Assembly: GCF_032062135.1 (NCBI RefSeq)
Contig: NC_092861.1
Span: forward strand, 122,507,392 to 122,571,391
DNA length: 64,000 bases
Direction of reading: 5' to 3'
From: Pyxicephalus adspersus
Lineage: Eukaryota > Chordata > Amphibia > Anura > Pyxicephalidae
Position 1 is the first letter of the stretch. The number at the start of each line of letters is the position of its first letter. The translations under genes were made by a program, and so were the position numbers. The notes under the pieces were generated by a model. That model saw only the letters and a program-made list of their open reading frames with translations, was not told the origin of the DNA and did not search any database. Shown here one piece after another: positions 13,282-26,467 of the stretch.

Positions 13282-13645
13282 TCAACCCTTTTTCCACTGC
13301 TATGAACAATCCTTGGATCTTATCATGAATACGTGTGGCTGAGAAAACTGTAAAACCAAAAGAATTTAGGATATTTCAAAAGGAAAACAAAATCATCGAT
13401 ACTAAATTAGGTGTACCCTATAAAGAATCTAGAACAGTTATACTTTATTATAATGTATAAATAGTGGAACTTCCTATTTAGAAGATAATGATTTTTCATT
13501 TACCTACCAACACCATAAAAAGTGTTGTAGCTTTTTTGATTTTGTTTTTTTCGCTACTGCTGTAAATAGAAAAAAAAATCAGATAGCATTCCTAAAGCCT
13601 AGCTGAGGTGAAATAGATGGAATTTTAGTTAGATGGAAACGGTTG
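13282..13645. other. AT-rich DNA without recognised genes
   Basis: Nothing recognisable beyond AT-rich unique sequence. Confidence 0.4.
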
Positions 13646-14266
13646 CCAAGAATGACAAGTTTACCAAAGGGCCATTTTGAGTTTGCTGATGAAGAATATC
13701 CTAAATAAACTTTCTTTTGGCTTTTATTATGAAAATAAACTAAGACAGCAAACACCTTCCTGTGTTCCAAACAGCTTTAAAGGACATAAAAAGCATTCTG
13801 AATGACTTAATGCTGGTTATGCAGGGAGTTAGAGTGGTACTGTCTATATTATTAGGATATTATGGACTAGGAGCATGCTTGGGGAATTATTAAGAATACT
13901 TCTTACTTCTTACCTACTTTAAAAGTAAGGAGTGTCCGGATCTATGTTAGAGTGGCCCACGTGAATAGCTGATCCATATCAATCCAGGTTTAGCTGGGAC
14001 TTTCATTCTGTACAAATAGCAAATTTCTGGCCTTGACAATATAGATCTGTTGCATACTAAATATTTTATGTGTATAGAATAACTTAGGAGTATTTATAAA
14101 ATAATTATACCGTAGATCCATAGTTAGTTTGCTCCTTCCATTTAAATATCCCAGCCAAACTAAGAGGGTCTGGTTTTTTATACACAATTCTACCTCCATG
14201 AACCCTGGTAAAAGCTTGGAATTCTGAAGACCTTCTCTAAGGTTGTAGGAAACAATTAGAAAATTA
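13646..14266. repeat. Diverged duplicated segment, copy 1
   Basis: About 620 bp aligns collinearly with 15533-16145, with many substitutions and small indels. Both copies start with CCAAGAATGACAA and end with a CTCTAAGGTTGTAGGA phrase followed by ATTAGAAA. The minus-strand open frames inside the two copies (13990-14199 and 15878-16078) are related in protein sequence, but each is short and without a recognisable domain. Copy offset is about 1.88 kb. It may be an old local duplication or two copies of an undescribed interspersed repeat. Confidence 0.85.
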
Positions 14267-15532
14267 GTTTAAAAATGAACCATTGAATAGCTAGTTATGA
14301 CTTTACTTACTTTGTTCAGAGTTTTCTATCCACTTTGCTGTTGGAGCAGTTGTGTAAGATACCTAATGTTGTATATACCTATGCAGTCCAATAGCCACAG
14401 TGTTTAGCCGTACTGTTTATTGCACTCTGTGATTGTTGAAGCTTTCAGAAGATGATTATAGACTGAAGACAAATTACACTAGACATGTAGAGATCATTGA
14501 TATTATAGTCACTTTACAAACCAATGCTTCCATATTTGTGCTTTAGGAATGACTTGTCAAGTGCCATGTTTGGTACTGATTTTAGCATTTTAAAAGATTA
14601 GTGAAAAAGACATAAAGAGAAAAGTACCTGACAACACAGAAAAAGTAAGATAGTGTAAAATAAAGAGAAACATTTATTTAGAAGTCCATCAAAAATGTTT
14701 TTTTTTCTGGCCTGAGCAATCCCAATCATACAAACTGCATGTGCTGGGGACAATGCAGGCTGCATGATAGGTGCCGAAGGGACACATATAGGGTTCTAAG
14801 GGAATAAATGGATAATCAGAAACATAATAAAAGTAAAGCATTTGATATAATATAGTCATATCTTATCTTACCATCACATTCTGTATCACTTTGCAGAATC
14901 ATGGATTCTTAGTGGAGGGAGAAAATGAATAAATCTTTGTCATAAGGCCAGAGAATGATAGAGTCCTGTAACATCTATATAAAAAACGAAGTGCTGGCAG
15001 ACTTCGTAGAACTGATTGACTGTGTCAAGTCTAACTGCTCTAATCTTTTCAAGTGTCATTACTGCATTTATGTGTTTTTGGACTGCTTCAAAGGATAAAC
15101 TGCAAGTCTTTTATTTTCCCAGCACACACAATGATAAACCAAATCAGGAGGTTGATTTTAGAAATAATTTCTCTTAGAAAGAAAGATGAAGTGGTCAAGA
15201 GAGGATTACAACGGAAAAGTTAAGCCATTAATCAAATAGTCAGTGCCTTAAGTGCTGTAGCAATTTGATATTGAATGCAAATATATTGCAGGGGGGTTTA
15301 TCTGCCTCACCTTTATTTTTCTGTCTGTTGTTATTAAATGAAACCAATGTTGGTGCAACTGTCATTGGTATCATATGTTCCCAGCCATATCTCCCAAGCT
15401 ATCATGTATGTAACTTTGTTTGTGGCAACAACTGATTTCATAGAGGAGTATATTTTATAGATTATAGTTCCTCCAGTGTAGAATCAATACAAAGTGGGAC
15501 AAATGCTGATGTATTTAATATGCCAAGAATGA
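14267..15532. other. DNA between the two diverged duplicate copies
   Basis: AT-rich sequence with no recognised gene or known repeat. If the flanking copies came from a tandem event with a unit near 1.88 kb, this stretch would be the rest of the first unit. Confidence 0.4.
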
Positions 15533-16145
15533 CAAATGTATCCATCTAGTGCAGACTTTCTCATTTTGAGTTTGGGGATGAAGAATATCCTAAATACACT
15601 TTCTTTTGGCTTTTATTATGAAAATAAAGTCAGACATCAAACACCTTCCTGTGTTCCAGACAGCCTTAAAGGACATAAAAAGCATTCTGAATGACTTAAT
15701 GCTGGTTATCCAGGGATTTAGGGTGGTACTCTATCTTATTAGGATATTATGGACTAGGAGGATGCTTGGGAAATTATAAAGAATACTTCTTACTTACTTA
15801 CCTACTTTAAAAGTAAGCAGTGTCCGGATCTATGTGAGAGTGGCCCAAATGAATGGCTGATCCATATCAATCCAGGTTTACCTGGGACTTTCATTCTTTA
15901 CAAATAGCAAATGTATGGCCTTGATATTATGGATCTGTTGCATACTAAATATTTTATGTATATTGAATAACCCAGGAGTATTTATAAAATAATTATTTAC
16001 AGTTAGTTTGCCCCTTCCATTTAAATATCCCAGCCAGACTAAAAAGGTCTGGTTCTTTATACACAATCCAACCTCCATGAACCTTAGTGAAAGCTTGGAA
16101 TTCTGATGACCTTCTCTAAGGTTGTAGGACAGAATTAGAAACTTG
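15533..16145. repeat. Diverged duplicated segment, copy 2
   Basis: Direct-orientation partner of 13646-14266. Homology is continuous from CCAAGAATGACAA to the ATTAGAAAC phrase and then stops sharply. Small indels relative to copy 1 include loss of a few bases near 15998. The divergence is far greater than in the 1340 bp tandem block, so this event is much older. Confidence 0.85.
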
Positions 16146-16522
16146 GAATCTGTGTGGTAGTGTACACCAGTGAATTAAAAAATGTATCCATTGAGTGGTG
16201 TTGGAGTGGAACATTTGGAAAACCCTATGAGGACCTGCCATGTATATGGAGCATTAACAAGAGCCTTAGAGCGGAGTACACAATTGCAGTTTTAGAGTTT
16301 TTTTCATTGAAAGATGCTGGCTGTACCAGCCTGACTGTTCTATAGTGCAATAGTCTACCAATATTTGGAAGGGAAATACTATCAGTTCATTGTGCCATGT
16401 ATGTTGACACCATCACAAAAATTATAGGAATGTGGGAGATGGGCAAATAAAAAGCTTTAACAGACTACTCTAAAACTACTGCACCAAGAACCTGAGATTG
16501 CTTGTTTCTCTGTTTTCTTCTT

Positions 16523-16612
16523 CAGGACAACCAGACTCAGTTTCCAGCAATGTCATGGTATGAATGGGCACCCACATATTCCTTTAGCATTAAGAATAGT
16601 TTAAGGGTTAGG
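16523..16612. repeat. Short interspersed repeat, copy 1
   Basis: The segment begins CAGGACAACCAGA, continues through CAGCAATGTCATGGTATG and ends GTTTAAGGGTTAGG. It matches 18055-18138 with moderate divergence. Family unknown. Confidence 0.65.
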
Positions 16613-18054
16613 TTAAGATTAGGGTCATTTTCTGTAACTGTAAAAGCCTCCTTTGTATAGACATCCAAAACACCTGAAACTGCAGCTGGGTGCCACCATC
16701 TTGGATTGGATGTCAGTAGCAACAGCAAAAGTTTTACTCTATAGCATTTCCATTCACTCCTCCCCAGCAATTACATGCATACAAAGTTGTGTAGTGAGGG
16801 TAAGGGAGAGGCATAGGTACAGGGTAAGCACAGAGAGTAATTAGACAGCCCTAGAAAAGGAGAGGGCTATGACGTGCAAGGGCTGACTAGGAAATTGAGT
16901 CTTCCAGAAATTTAGGGAACTAGACTTCAAGTAAGCATTTAAGCAAGTAACTGCTTTTACAAGCAGTTTTTTTTAAGTTGATGACATGATATCTTTAATA
17001 CTAGTCTACTTATCACCTCCTTTTTCCACATTGTCTATTCCTGTGTCAAACTTCTTCATCACTGACTACCCTGTACATTGACCCCTAATAGTCTTTATGA
17101 TCCATTTCCGAAGATTGGAAGTTATAGCTAGCTATTACTAATGTGACTTTTATAGGTCACAAAAGTGTGAACCTGGAGTGAAAGTTTTCTGACTCCTATG
17201 TAAAAACATTAAATAGAGCCCTAATGTATGCAAACTTTTTTTATCATAATAAATTGTCCTATGTATATTTTATTATGTAAATAATGAAAGCGCCTAATTA
17301 AAACTTTTAAAGTTTATAACACAAATACAAAGTTGGTTAAAGTAAGATATTTTTATAAAGATATATCTGTTTGTTATTCCTTCCCAGTTTATTATATTGA
17401 TTGGTGAATAATATATTTAAAATTTGTTGCAAATACATATTTCTGACACTGAAAATAAATTAGATTGATAATGCAAAGCAGTTCTCTGATTAGACTAATT
17501 CCTTTTTTATGAAAGGTGTAATTAATTTTTTCAGAAGAACAGTAATCCAAGGGGAAGGCTGATTAGAATGGACAGTCATTACTCATATTGTCAGGAACAC
17601 ATGTCTGTCAGAATGAAGGGGGCAGCCTGGGAGGGTCGATATGTAAATAGAGAACATAGGGAATATGTTGATAATACTGGATTCTCTTTGACGTTATTCA
17701 AATAGTTTCTGCTTCGGTTATATATCCATTGTGCCAAGGAATTAATTTAGACAAAAAAGCCTTATAGGACTGTGGCAGATAATGAAGATGTACAAATAAT
17801 GTCCACATGTTTAATATGATCCTAATGTCATGGTGGATTTTAAACATGGAAATACCTGGCTCTCAAATGTAAAACATGATGAAATATTTTTTGGTGATGA
17901 CTAGAGGTAAACTGAATGGGGAAAATACCAGTCAGACCTAATCCAATTGAGAAATATGACCGGATTCACAAAGAAGTATTTTAGGAAGTCTTTTTGGTGA
18001 AAAAGCTAGAGAATAGGAATTGGGAATGCTTGAGAGTGGTTTTATATTGTGCTA

Positions 18055-18138
18055 CAGGACAACCAGATGGTTTCAGCAATGGCATGGTATGTATGAGCTG
18101 CCAGATGCACTAGGATTAGTTTAGGGGTTGGGGGTTAG
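18055..18138. repeat. Short interspersed repeat, copy 2
   Basis: Direct-orientation match to 16523-16612, sharing CAGGACAACCAGA and CAGCAATGGCATGGTATG. Nothing coding is associated with it. Confidence 0.65.
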
Positions 18139-18433
18139 TATGTTATATTACGTTTTTTGTTTGCTTTAAAGATGTAATAAGGGCTGGGAAAGTTACATAT
18201 GAGGAAGCAATGGGCATGGAGTCTTGGCAGAAAGCGTAGGTTGTAACCTTGTCATTGTCCTGGTAAATGTTGGAAGTCATTGAGTATCTGTGTGAGGGAC
18301 AGCTGTAATGTATGGAAATTGTCATATATCGGTATATAAAGGGGACAAATTGTTTGGATTGAGCAACAGTAATTTCAGCAGCAAGATAAATAATATTATC
18401 ATTTATATGCAATTGCATGATTATTCTCCTCTG

Positions 18434-18675
18434 TAATAAAATAAACTTACCTGCCTGTTTGCAATTCTTTAATTTAACTCCCCTCTCCATCCCTTTTGTG
18501 CTGACATCTTCACCTGGTCCTCTTACAAAACTGGGACTATCTTGATTTGCCAGGCCGGAATTAAGTAATTTCTGGGCACAGTTCATTCATTAATGGCAAC
18601 CAGCTGTCATATACTGAGCGTTGCATGTGCACATTATAGAAAAATTGGGAACAGACAGGTAAGTTTGTTTGATTG
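18434..18675. mobile_element. MITE with about 30 bp inverted arms
   Basis: The left arm ATAAACTTACCTGCCTGTTT is the inverse of the right arm, which ends GGGAACAGACAGGTAAGTTT. Alignment continues imperfectly for about 30 bp on each side. The 147-codon minus-strand open frame at 18143-18586 crosses into this element and has no recognisable domain. Superfamily not determined. Confidence 0.6.
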
Positions 18676-19766
18676 CAGAAGTGACATAGCCCGCAATAAA
18701 GAACCTGCATGGTCACAATTTTTTCATTATAAAGTTTGTTAGGTATAAGTTTTAATGCGACTGCAATTCTCTAATTCCCCCTCCCTAACAACTAAACTCA
18801 GATATTAATACTTTGTAACACCTGCGAACCTAGCCTTTGGCTCCTTTGCCAAGTTATTTTAAACTGTGGTCATTTTAATCACATACCTTTTTTCCATATG
18901 ACCCCCTAATTCCCCTTACCTCTCTTAATTTCATTTTGCATGCCCAAAGTTTTGTTTCTTGTTAAGTTTTTTAGTATATGTATAGTTTTCACATTTTGTT
19001 GTACAATTACAATGATTTATTAGTAATTGTTACAGTTCAGTTATTCCATATCACATAATTTCTTATCTATTGGTTAAAATCTATTTCTCTTTGACTTATT
19101 AAACAGATTTACCCTTAAATGTAGCTGATGCAATACATTTTTGATGCCAGTTTTAATATTATTTGAAATATATAGGAAGTATTACCAATATATTTTCTTT
19201 GCTAATTTATAACTGTACCATAAGACACTAAATTTGATGATCAATTGTAGCCCCAACAAAAAGCACTAATGTGAAAAAAATTGAAAGCTTTAAGGTGAGC
19301 AGAAACTAAAGCAGTTTTCCCTAAGAGAACATTTGCTGGTGATCCTGAAACCTCATACATCCAGTATTAAAATGCGTACTGCGGAGGTAATGATACTAAT
19401 ACTTCAAATAAAAGAGAAATGTAAGCTAGATCCTGGAGGAATTCATTAATGTTAAGATTCATATTCATGGAAAAGTTGCTTTGGCTTTCAGAGCAGTTAC
19501 GGTTTTAAATAAATAGGAACAGTTTGCTATGAAGCTACATGTACCTTCCAGATAAATAATAATTTATAGAAATCACCCTTGCATTGTGTTATTGGTAAGA
19601 AAATGTGCTTGGCATAGAGCATAGGGGAATGAGGTGAAGTTCTGCTGACTTTAGCCAATCATGTGCAAGCAAAAATCATGTTTTTTGTAATTTCCATGCA
19701 TTTGATTGGGTATTAGTTTAGTGAATCTTCGCCTGTTTCTTTAAAATAAGTGAATCATCTCTTTTA
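18676..19766. other. AT-rich DNA without recognised genes
   Basis: No recognised coding segment or repeat. Confidence 0.4.
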
Positions 19767-19968
19767 GGCCCAGATTTATTAGATCTATCCAAGACTGGAG
19801 AAGATCAGGAGAACCTGGTTTGGAAGATTTTCTTAAAAGTCATTTCCTGTTACCAAATATTTTACGTCCTTAACCATATCTATTACAGGTTTGTTGGCAC
19901 CCATGTTCTCCCATGACAGTCTATCTTCTCCAGTTTTTGAAATCTTACTATCTAATAAATCAGGCCCT
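19767..19968. mobile_element. Palindromic MITE, copy 2
   Basis: The ends GGCCCAGATTTATTAGA and TCTAATAAATCAGGCCC are inverted repeats, and both arms contain the AGGTTTGKTGG-type inner motif. The flanks show TTA on each side, a possible 3 bp target duplication. The interior is more diverged than in the copy at 61943. Confidence 0.75.
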
Positions 19969-20542
19969 TAGAGTGATAATTCACTTTGCTAAGTGAACAA
20001 CTTAAGCTGCCTAAATCAACACAGTTAGAGCGGACCTATTATCAGAATTTTTACTTTACATAAAAGGGTGGACAAAAATTACATTTTTTGTTGTTCTGAA
20101 TGGGGGCATGAGAAAACTGTGACCACATAACAACCTCATTGATGATAGTGTGAACTAGCCCTAAACCTGGCACTGGACCCCTCTGTTTCACATTCTGAAT
20201 TTCTTTTGTCTTCAAAACTTTTCCCTTTCCCAGCACCTATAGTGACCTGTCAGATTCCTTGATTGCTTCACCCAGAAAATTAAAACACCTTGATTGTTTA
20301 TTATGGGCTTTGTGTTTTCCTTCAATTCCTTCTCAGGTTTTTTATGAACTACATGTTTTCCCTCAAAATACACCAGTTTTTATGTAAGTTTGTAAAAGGA
20401 TCTAGTGTAAACCTGATGACCTTATTAAAATGTATTTGCAACTTCTCACCCTTCCCAACTATTAAAACACAAGCAACACTGGGCTTCGTTAGACTTTTCC
20501 TAAAAATGTCTCTACCCAAGGACAAGTTTTGTGTTATAAATA
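19969..20542. other. DNA without recognised genes
   Basis: No coding exon recognised. Part of it (about 20025-20280) resembles a repeat I associate loosely with frogs, starting GTTAGAGCGGACCTATTATC, but I cannot define its ends. Confidence 0.35.
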
Positions 20543-20717
20543 ATGAGGCTGATTAATTAAAGTTCTCCGAGAGTGGAAAAAAAGGATTAGTATGGGAAAA
20601 CCTGGAAGATCCAACAAACCTGAAATGGATTCTTAAAAATCATTTGCTATTATTTGACAAATATTTTTAATCGTGGGCCAGATCGATTTCAGGTTTGCTA
20701 ATACATTCTCTGAGATT
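20543..20717. mobile_element. Palindromic MITE, copy 3, degenerate
   Basis: The order of motifs is retained: a GGCTGATTAATTAAAG left end, AACCTGGAAGATCCAACAAACC, a core, and TTCAGGTTTGCTAAT in the right arm. The right terminus is not recognisable. It lies less than 600 bp upstream of the candidate exon at 21116. Confidence 0.6.
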
Positions 20718-21202
<485 letters not shown>

Positions 21203-21980
21203 TACAAGATGACTATTTTCTGCACCCCTACGATGATAAAGAACAGTGAAATTACCATGAAATATCCACAAAGATGGTTTACAAATGTTATTCCCCTTAG
21301 AGAGTGTCATGTCTGAATTTATCTCTGTATAGAGTAATTACATAAAATGGCACAACTAATTTACATGATCTTTCAAGCTGCATGTATGTCCTTTAAAACA
21401 AAAGGCACATACTGTGTTTATAGCACATTATACAAAATATATTCTAAGGATGGCACAGCTGTTTACTGTTTAAAACCAAAAGGTAAAAAGTGCTTTGACA
21501 GGGAATATGATCCAGTCTAGTAAAGGTATATATACTATGTATTACAAAAATATATATATATATATAAAAGTCTTTTCCTAGCAAAACTTAAAAAGGTATT
21601 GTATTGCTGCAACAATGTTTAAATATTCTATTGTAAACTTAATCATGGTGTCTGGTAAACTTGACGTTACTAAAGATATGAGATATTAATTTATCATTTT
21701 AAAATGTAAAATGCTAATAATGTCAGGCACCTGGAATACTTTCACATACAAAAATCTAGACCATCTTACAGTATTATAAAAGCTTTCAAAATGTATATAA
21801 AAAGGCTTCCTTTTTGTTCTACCTGTATACTAAAGGGATGATTTACTAAAAAAGAAATAACTTCTACATCAGATCAGTAAACCTCTAATCAGATTAAAGT
21901 CTCAGGGCTGGAATAAGCGTTAAAATAAGAGTTTAGAAATACTGTGTGCATTATTGTTTGCATATGGTTCCTTGAATAAA
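21203..21980 (+). other. Possible 3' UTR of the candidate exon
   Basis: The sequence after the stop codon has no recognised transposon. It includes an AT microsatellite at about 21549-21567 and an AATAAA signal at 21975-21980. A further AATAAA lies at 22469. The assignment depends entirely on the exon call. Confidence 0.25.
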
Positions 21981-24152
21981 ACTATGGCCTATGGACTTTC
22001 TAATATGTACATATTCTTAACAAGCAGGTAATAAAATGTAAAATGAGCCCTTACTGGCCTCTGTAGCTGCAGACAGTGTGGAACAATTCATTTGTTTCCT
22101 TCAGTTTAGTGGGTTGGCTACTTATTTTTACTATCACTCTCGGTCCGTCAGTTTTCCCATTCCAGCAGTGACTTGTAACCTGACAGCCTTATAAACTTTG
22201 AAAAAAATGTGGGTCAAACAGAATTGAGACCTGATTTATGGCAATTTTACACCCGCCGTGAGCCACAGCTTAAACTGCACACAAGTTTGGAGGATTTATG
22301 CCACAGTCACCGTTTTAGATGTGCCCAGAAGCAGCCAACCACATGGTTTTCTGGCATGGATGTGAAATAATATAAGCCCTTAAAAGACATTACTGATTCT
22401 CCTATGAAACTTGAGGATGAACTTGTTCACAGTGGCTATAACTAGAAAAGTTCAGATTTCTGAAATGTAATAAATTTTACTGCTTGCTAAGAATATGTAT
22501 TTATTTAAATTGCCATAGCATGGTCACATTTTTATTTTCAAACAAAACCAGAAGATTAGTTGGAATCTCCAATATCTGGTCTCTTTCCATTGGTATAGGT
22601 ACAACTTTAGAAAGACACTAATTTATAAGGGCAGGGCAGAAGCAAATGTAAAGATTTCTATATATTCTGCAAGTTACTGTATTAAATAATGGTGCTAAAT
22701 TACTGATATTAAAAAAGTAAAGCAAAAAAATGATCACTTTTACTATTGGCAGCCAATCACATTACAGTTGTCTGTTTCCAATTTGCAGTCAAATCATTTG
22801 TGGTGGAATGTGATTGGTTACTAAATACTAAGTGTTTTCCCCCTCCTGTTTTTATCAGCCTCATTCAGGATACACTTACAAGAGTAAAAGCTGAGTACAG
22901 GTTTACTGATTTGGCATTAAAGTCATGTCTTTTATGAACTGTCCTCTTTCTATGAAAATGGTGCTGCACAATAATAATGTGAGCATGCCAAAGTGCTCAG
23001 GCTTATTCGAATATCATTTTATTTCCTTTAATTGTATGGGTGAAGTATAGCCTGTTAGTTGCGTTAGGAGGTGCTAAAATCATACTATTTCTTTCCAAAG
23101 GGTGTAGCAAAAAAGAATAAATTTAAAGTACAATTGATTTCTTATACAATACATTTGTTTTGATATAGTTTAAATACAAAATGAAAAATATCGGGACCAC
23201 TCTTGACTTTCAAATCTGAAATATAATTTCAAAACCTTTGAAAGTTCATGATGCTGATAATTTAAAATATTTTTATCTTTAATTTTTTTCTGATTATAAA
23301 AAAATCTAAATTTGCACTGCATTTATGGATATCAAGCTTTTCTTGCACAGCATTCATTTTTAAAAAAGATTATCAAATAATCAAGCATGTCCTTCCATTA
23401 TTGAACTGCTATATGCTTTTATTCTGATTGCCTGAGTATTGACCAAGAGGTGCCATAGATGTGTGTAGTTGGGTTTCTTCATATGTGAAAACCATTAGGT
23501 CGTGTGTAGTTAAAAGCTTTGATAGATGTTTGATGTGTTCAGACTGCTATGATAGTTTCTTGTATGAATGTGCAACAGGCTTGTTAAAATATACATTCAT
23601 TTATTTTTCCACTGAAAATATATTATAGGAATGCAACAATCTTCTATTTTTAAATACGCTGTAGAAAACTGCACATAGAGATCCTGGGCATCATTACTTC
23701 TTACTATTGTGCTTTTTTATGTGTTCATTTTTTTTATAGCTATACCTGTTTATTCCTATATTAGATATTCCCTATGTTAGGAGAACATGCCAAGAAAAAA
23801 AGTCATAGTGACCACAATAGAACAACACATTTTGTATTATTTCCTAGGATAGTGTCAGAAAGGTTCTCATTATTACAGGTCATAGTATACCAGGAAGCAG
23901 TTACTTGTTCTGTTACATCTTCAGCATTACAGTATAAGTCATAATAAAATTTAACCTTCCACAACTAGCAATTTTCTAGAATACTTTAGTTTTACTTTAT
24001 AACATTTTCATCAAAGAGTATGAGCATGGTTTTATTTTAAGAGCAGTGTGTAAAACAAGCATTTGCAAAACATTTGTAAAGGTTTTGGCAAACTTTAAAC
24101 ACCTTTGGTGAAGCCTTTAATGATATCAGTTGAAATATCAGGATAATAAACA
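21981..24152. other. AT-rich DNA without recognised genes
   Basis: No coding exon recognised. Bases 22746-22850 contain paired phrases (AGCCAATCACATTACAGTT and GAATGTGATTGGTTACTAA) that suggest a small MITE, but the ends are unclear. Confidence 0.35.
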
Positions 24153-24385
24153 TATAGGAGTGGCATAGTGGCCTTGCAGCAATAGGGTTGCAGATCTAAG
24201 TCTTGGCCAGGACAATAGCTGCATGGAATTTGTATGTTATCCTCGTATTTGCATGGGTTTTCCCCAGTCACTCCAGTTTTATCCCAAAAATCTTAAGTTA
24301 GATGACATTCTCACAAAATTGCCCTTGGACAATGGTAGGTGCATTAAATTGTGAGCTTCTCTAAAGGACAGAGTAAATGTTCAGA
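24153..24385 (+). mobile_element. Old tRNA-derived SINE copy
   Basis: Collinear with the reverse complement of the element at 50058-50398. Landmarks in order are GGCATAGTGGCCTTGCAGCA, TGGCCAGGAC, GCTGCATGGAATTTGTATGTT, GCATGGGTTTTCCCC, CACTCCAGTTTTATCCCAAA and TTAAATTGTGAGCTTCTCTA. It is heavily diverged. The tRNA-like head is recognisable only through the better copy. Confidence 0.7.
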
Positions 24386-24751
24386 GATATCTGGAAGTGA
24401 ATTTTATGCAAAAAGCAAAGCTAATCTTAGTTAAAAAATACAAATCACAACAAAAATGATCATTGACTCCAATCAGACCTAGCAAGGAGTATGGCTACAT
24501 GGATGACTTATCCTCTTATTTAGAAGGACAACCTATTTGTTTCCATGTTTTTATCTATATGCAGTTTGTAAACTATTACAAATTTCAGAAGATAAATTCA
24601 GTTTTTGACTTGTTGAATCAACCAACAATCTTGGGGAAACTAGAGAAAAACAAAAGATCCCAGCCTACTGAGCCTGGTTTCCCAAGGAGTTAATTGAGGT
24701 GCGGGTCAAATAATGATGTCTACCACATGGCAGGGCCAGCTGAATGAGACC

Positions 24752-24893
24752 AGGGACTTTTTTAGCTGCCTGTAAAGGTGGCATTCTTTCCACTGATAAC
24801 CAATGCAATGAAAATGTATCCCATTTATTGAATATAGCACCAAAAATTCATTTTAAGTGTCTCTTATGGGGTAAAAGAGGTTGAGAAAGACTG
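24752..24893. mobile_element. Right-end fragment of a hAT-like MITE
   Basis: The sequence ends GGTTGAGAAAGACTG, the inverse of the CAGTSTTTCTCAACC terminus common in hAT elements. The internal phrase CCACTGATAACCAATGCAATG is one I associate with a frog hAT MITE family. No left terminus was found, so this is a truncated copy. Confidence 0.55.
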
Positions 24894-26462
24894 CATTACA
24901 AATCTAAATAGACATTTTCGGTTCTCCTGTTATTATAAATTAGAGAAATTATGCAAGAAGCACAAGATTTTGTAAGTTTGGTGGAATAGACAACAATCCA
25001 ATATTACATATCTGCTTAAAGAGTGGATTGATCAGGCCAAACTGATTTTGCTAAGAATTTAATATAATGACATTTTTCATGTGGAATGCTTTGGAAAACT
25101 TTTGCGTAAAAAAAACTCCTGGCCTTGCTTATAAACTTTGCCATTTCACTGACATCAGGAAAGTCATGTGAGCATCATTGTTTCAGTTATATGGTCATCA
25201 ATAGCTTTAGATGGTGGCTCAAAATTTAGTGTTAGTATATACATTAAGGACCTTCTCACCAGGCATGCTGTGTGCCAACACATGGTCCAAGTCAAGGTGG
25301 ATTAAAAAAATTTACTTCAAACATTGTATCTGTGTGTTATCATATTTATCCGAAGCACAAAGTTTGTGTAGAAACCCTGCACAAGGTGCAAAGCACAAAA
25401 ATCTGACCCTAACTAAACTAAAATATTGAATGTAGTTGTTCTTATATTTCAATGGTCAGAAAACCTAAGCACAATATGCGTTATGTTTACTGAAAACTTT
25501 GATATAAGAAAAAGGCCTTCATTAGAATGAAGATACATGTGAAAATTACACATCATGTTGGGGTAGGGAGTATACATCCTGACTTCCCATATAGCTGTCC
25601 TCATGAAAAATATTTAGCTTCTCTTGTGTTTGAAATGATCATATACAAAGTTTATACATATATACAAATACACCCTGTAAATGTATTTTTACACAGATTG
25701 CTTTAATGTGTTTACATATAACAAGAAGTCTAGTCATCTGTAGTTTTTTCAGCAGATTTCTAAAATAAATGTATATAAAAATATTTGAAATTTAACCTGG
25801 TACAGATTAGGGTATGATGAGGTTATTTTTATGTATGCCCCCAAAACATGGGTGCAACTTAATATTGTTTTGGTATTTATAGCTAATGTATATATGCACC
25901 AGACTTATGTTCTTACATAGTTAGTCAGGTTATAAAAATGGCATAAATCCATCAACCACTAGGGAATTAAACAAACTAGAAACCAGCATATCACAAAAGC
26001 AACAATATATACATGTTTGATCCAGAGGAAGGCAAAACAACATGTTAAAGCCTGGTTCATTTTGCTCTAACAGTAAAAAATTATCCCATAAGGCATTTGG
26101 ATGACCCCTGTACTTTGTTCCCTGTGTGTAAAAGTCAAAGATCTTGGAAACCTGACATGCAATAAAAAAGGCATTGGGATAATGTATGCACTCGTCAGCC
26201 AGGTTTGTACAACAAATTAAGGAGAACACAGAAATGCAAGAGGCACTTGAACATTAAACTTTAGTCTTAAATCTCAAGTAGCATATATAGTCTTTGCAAT
26301 ACAATGTATCTGGTGAGGCTGTATCTGGTGAGGCCAGTCACATCATGAGGACACTAGCTTGAGATACCAGACTAGACCCCAACAAACAGATATAGAAAGG
26401 AGCACCAAGCCACCTAATGAAATAGTCCACAATTTATTGTCCAACATTAAGGAATACAACCA
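24894..26462. other. AT-rich DNA without recognised genes
   Basis: No exon recognised. A short direct repeat TGTATCTGGTGAGGC occurs twice in tandem near 26305-26335. Just left of the solo LTR, a phrase about AATAGTCCACAATTTATTGTCC may belong to the same older repeat that continues right of the LTR. Confidence 0.4.
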
Positions 26463-26467
26463 ATGAG

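Larger units (their letters stand above)
16146..18433. other. AT-rich DNA without recognised genes
   Basis: No coding exon was recognised. Bases 17221-17460 are extremely AT-rich. The only internal repeat noted is the pair at about 16523 and 18055. Confidence 0.4.

Noticed and set aside
18143..18586. Minus-strand open frame of 147 codons, the longest without N outside the LTR
   Set aside because: No domain, no signal or membrane segment, and it overlaps the inverted-arm MITE at 18434.
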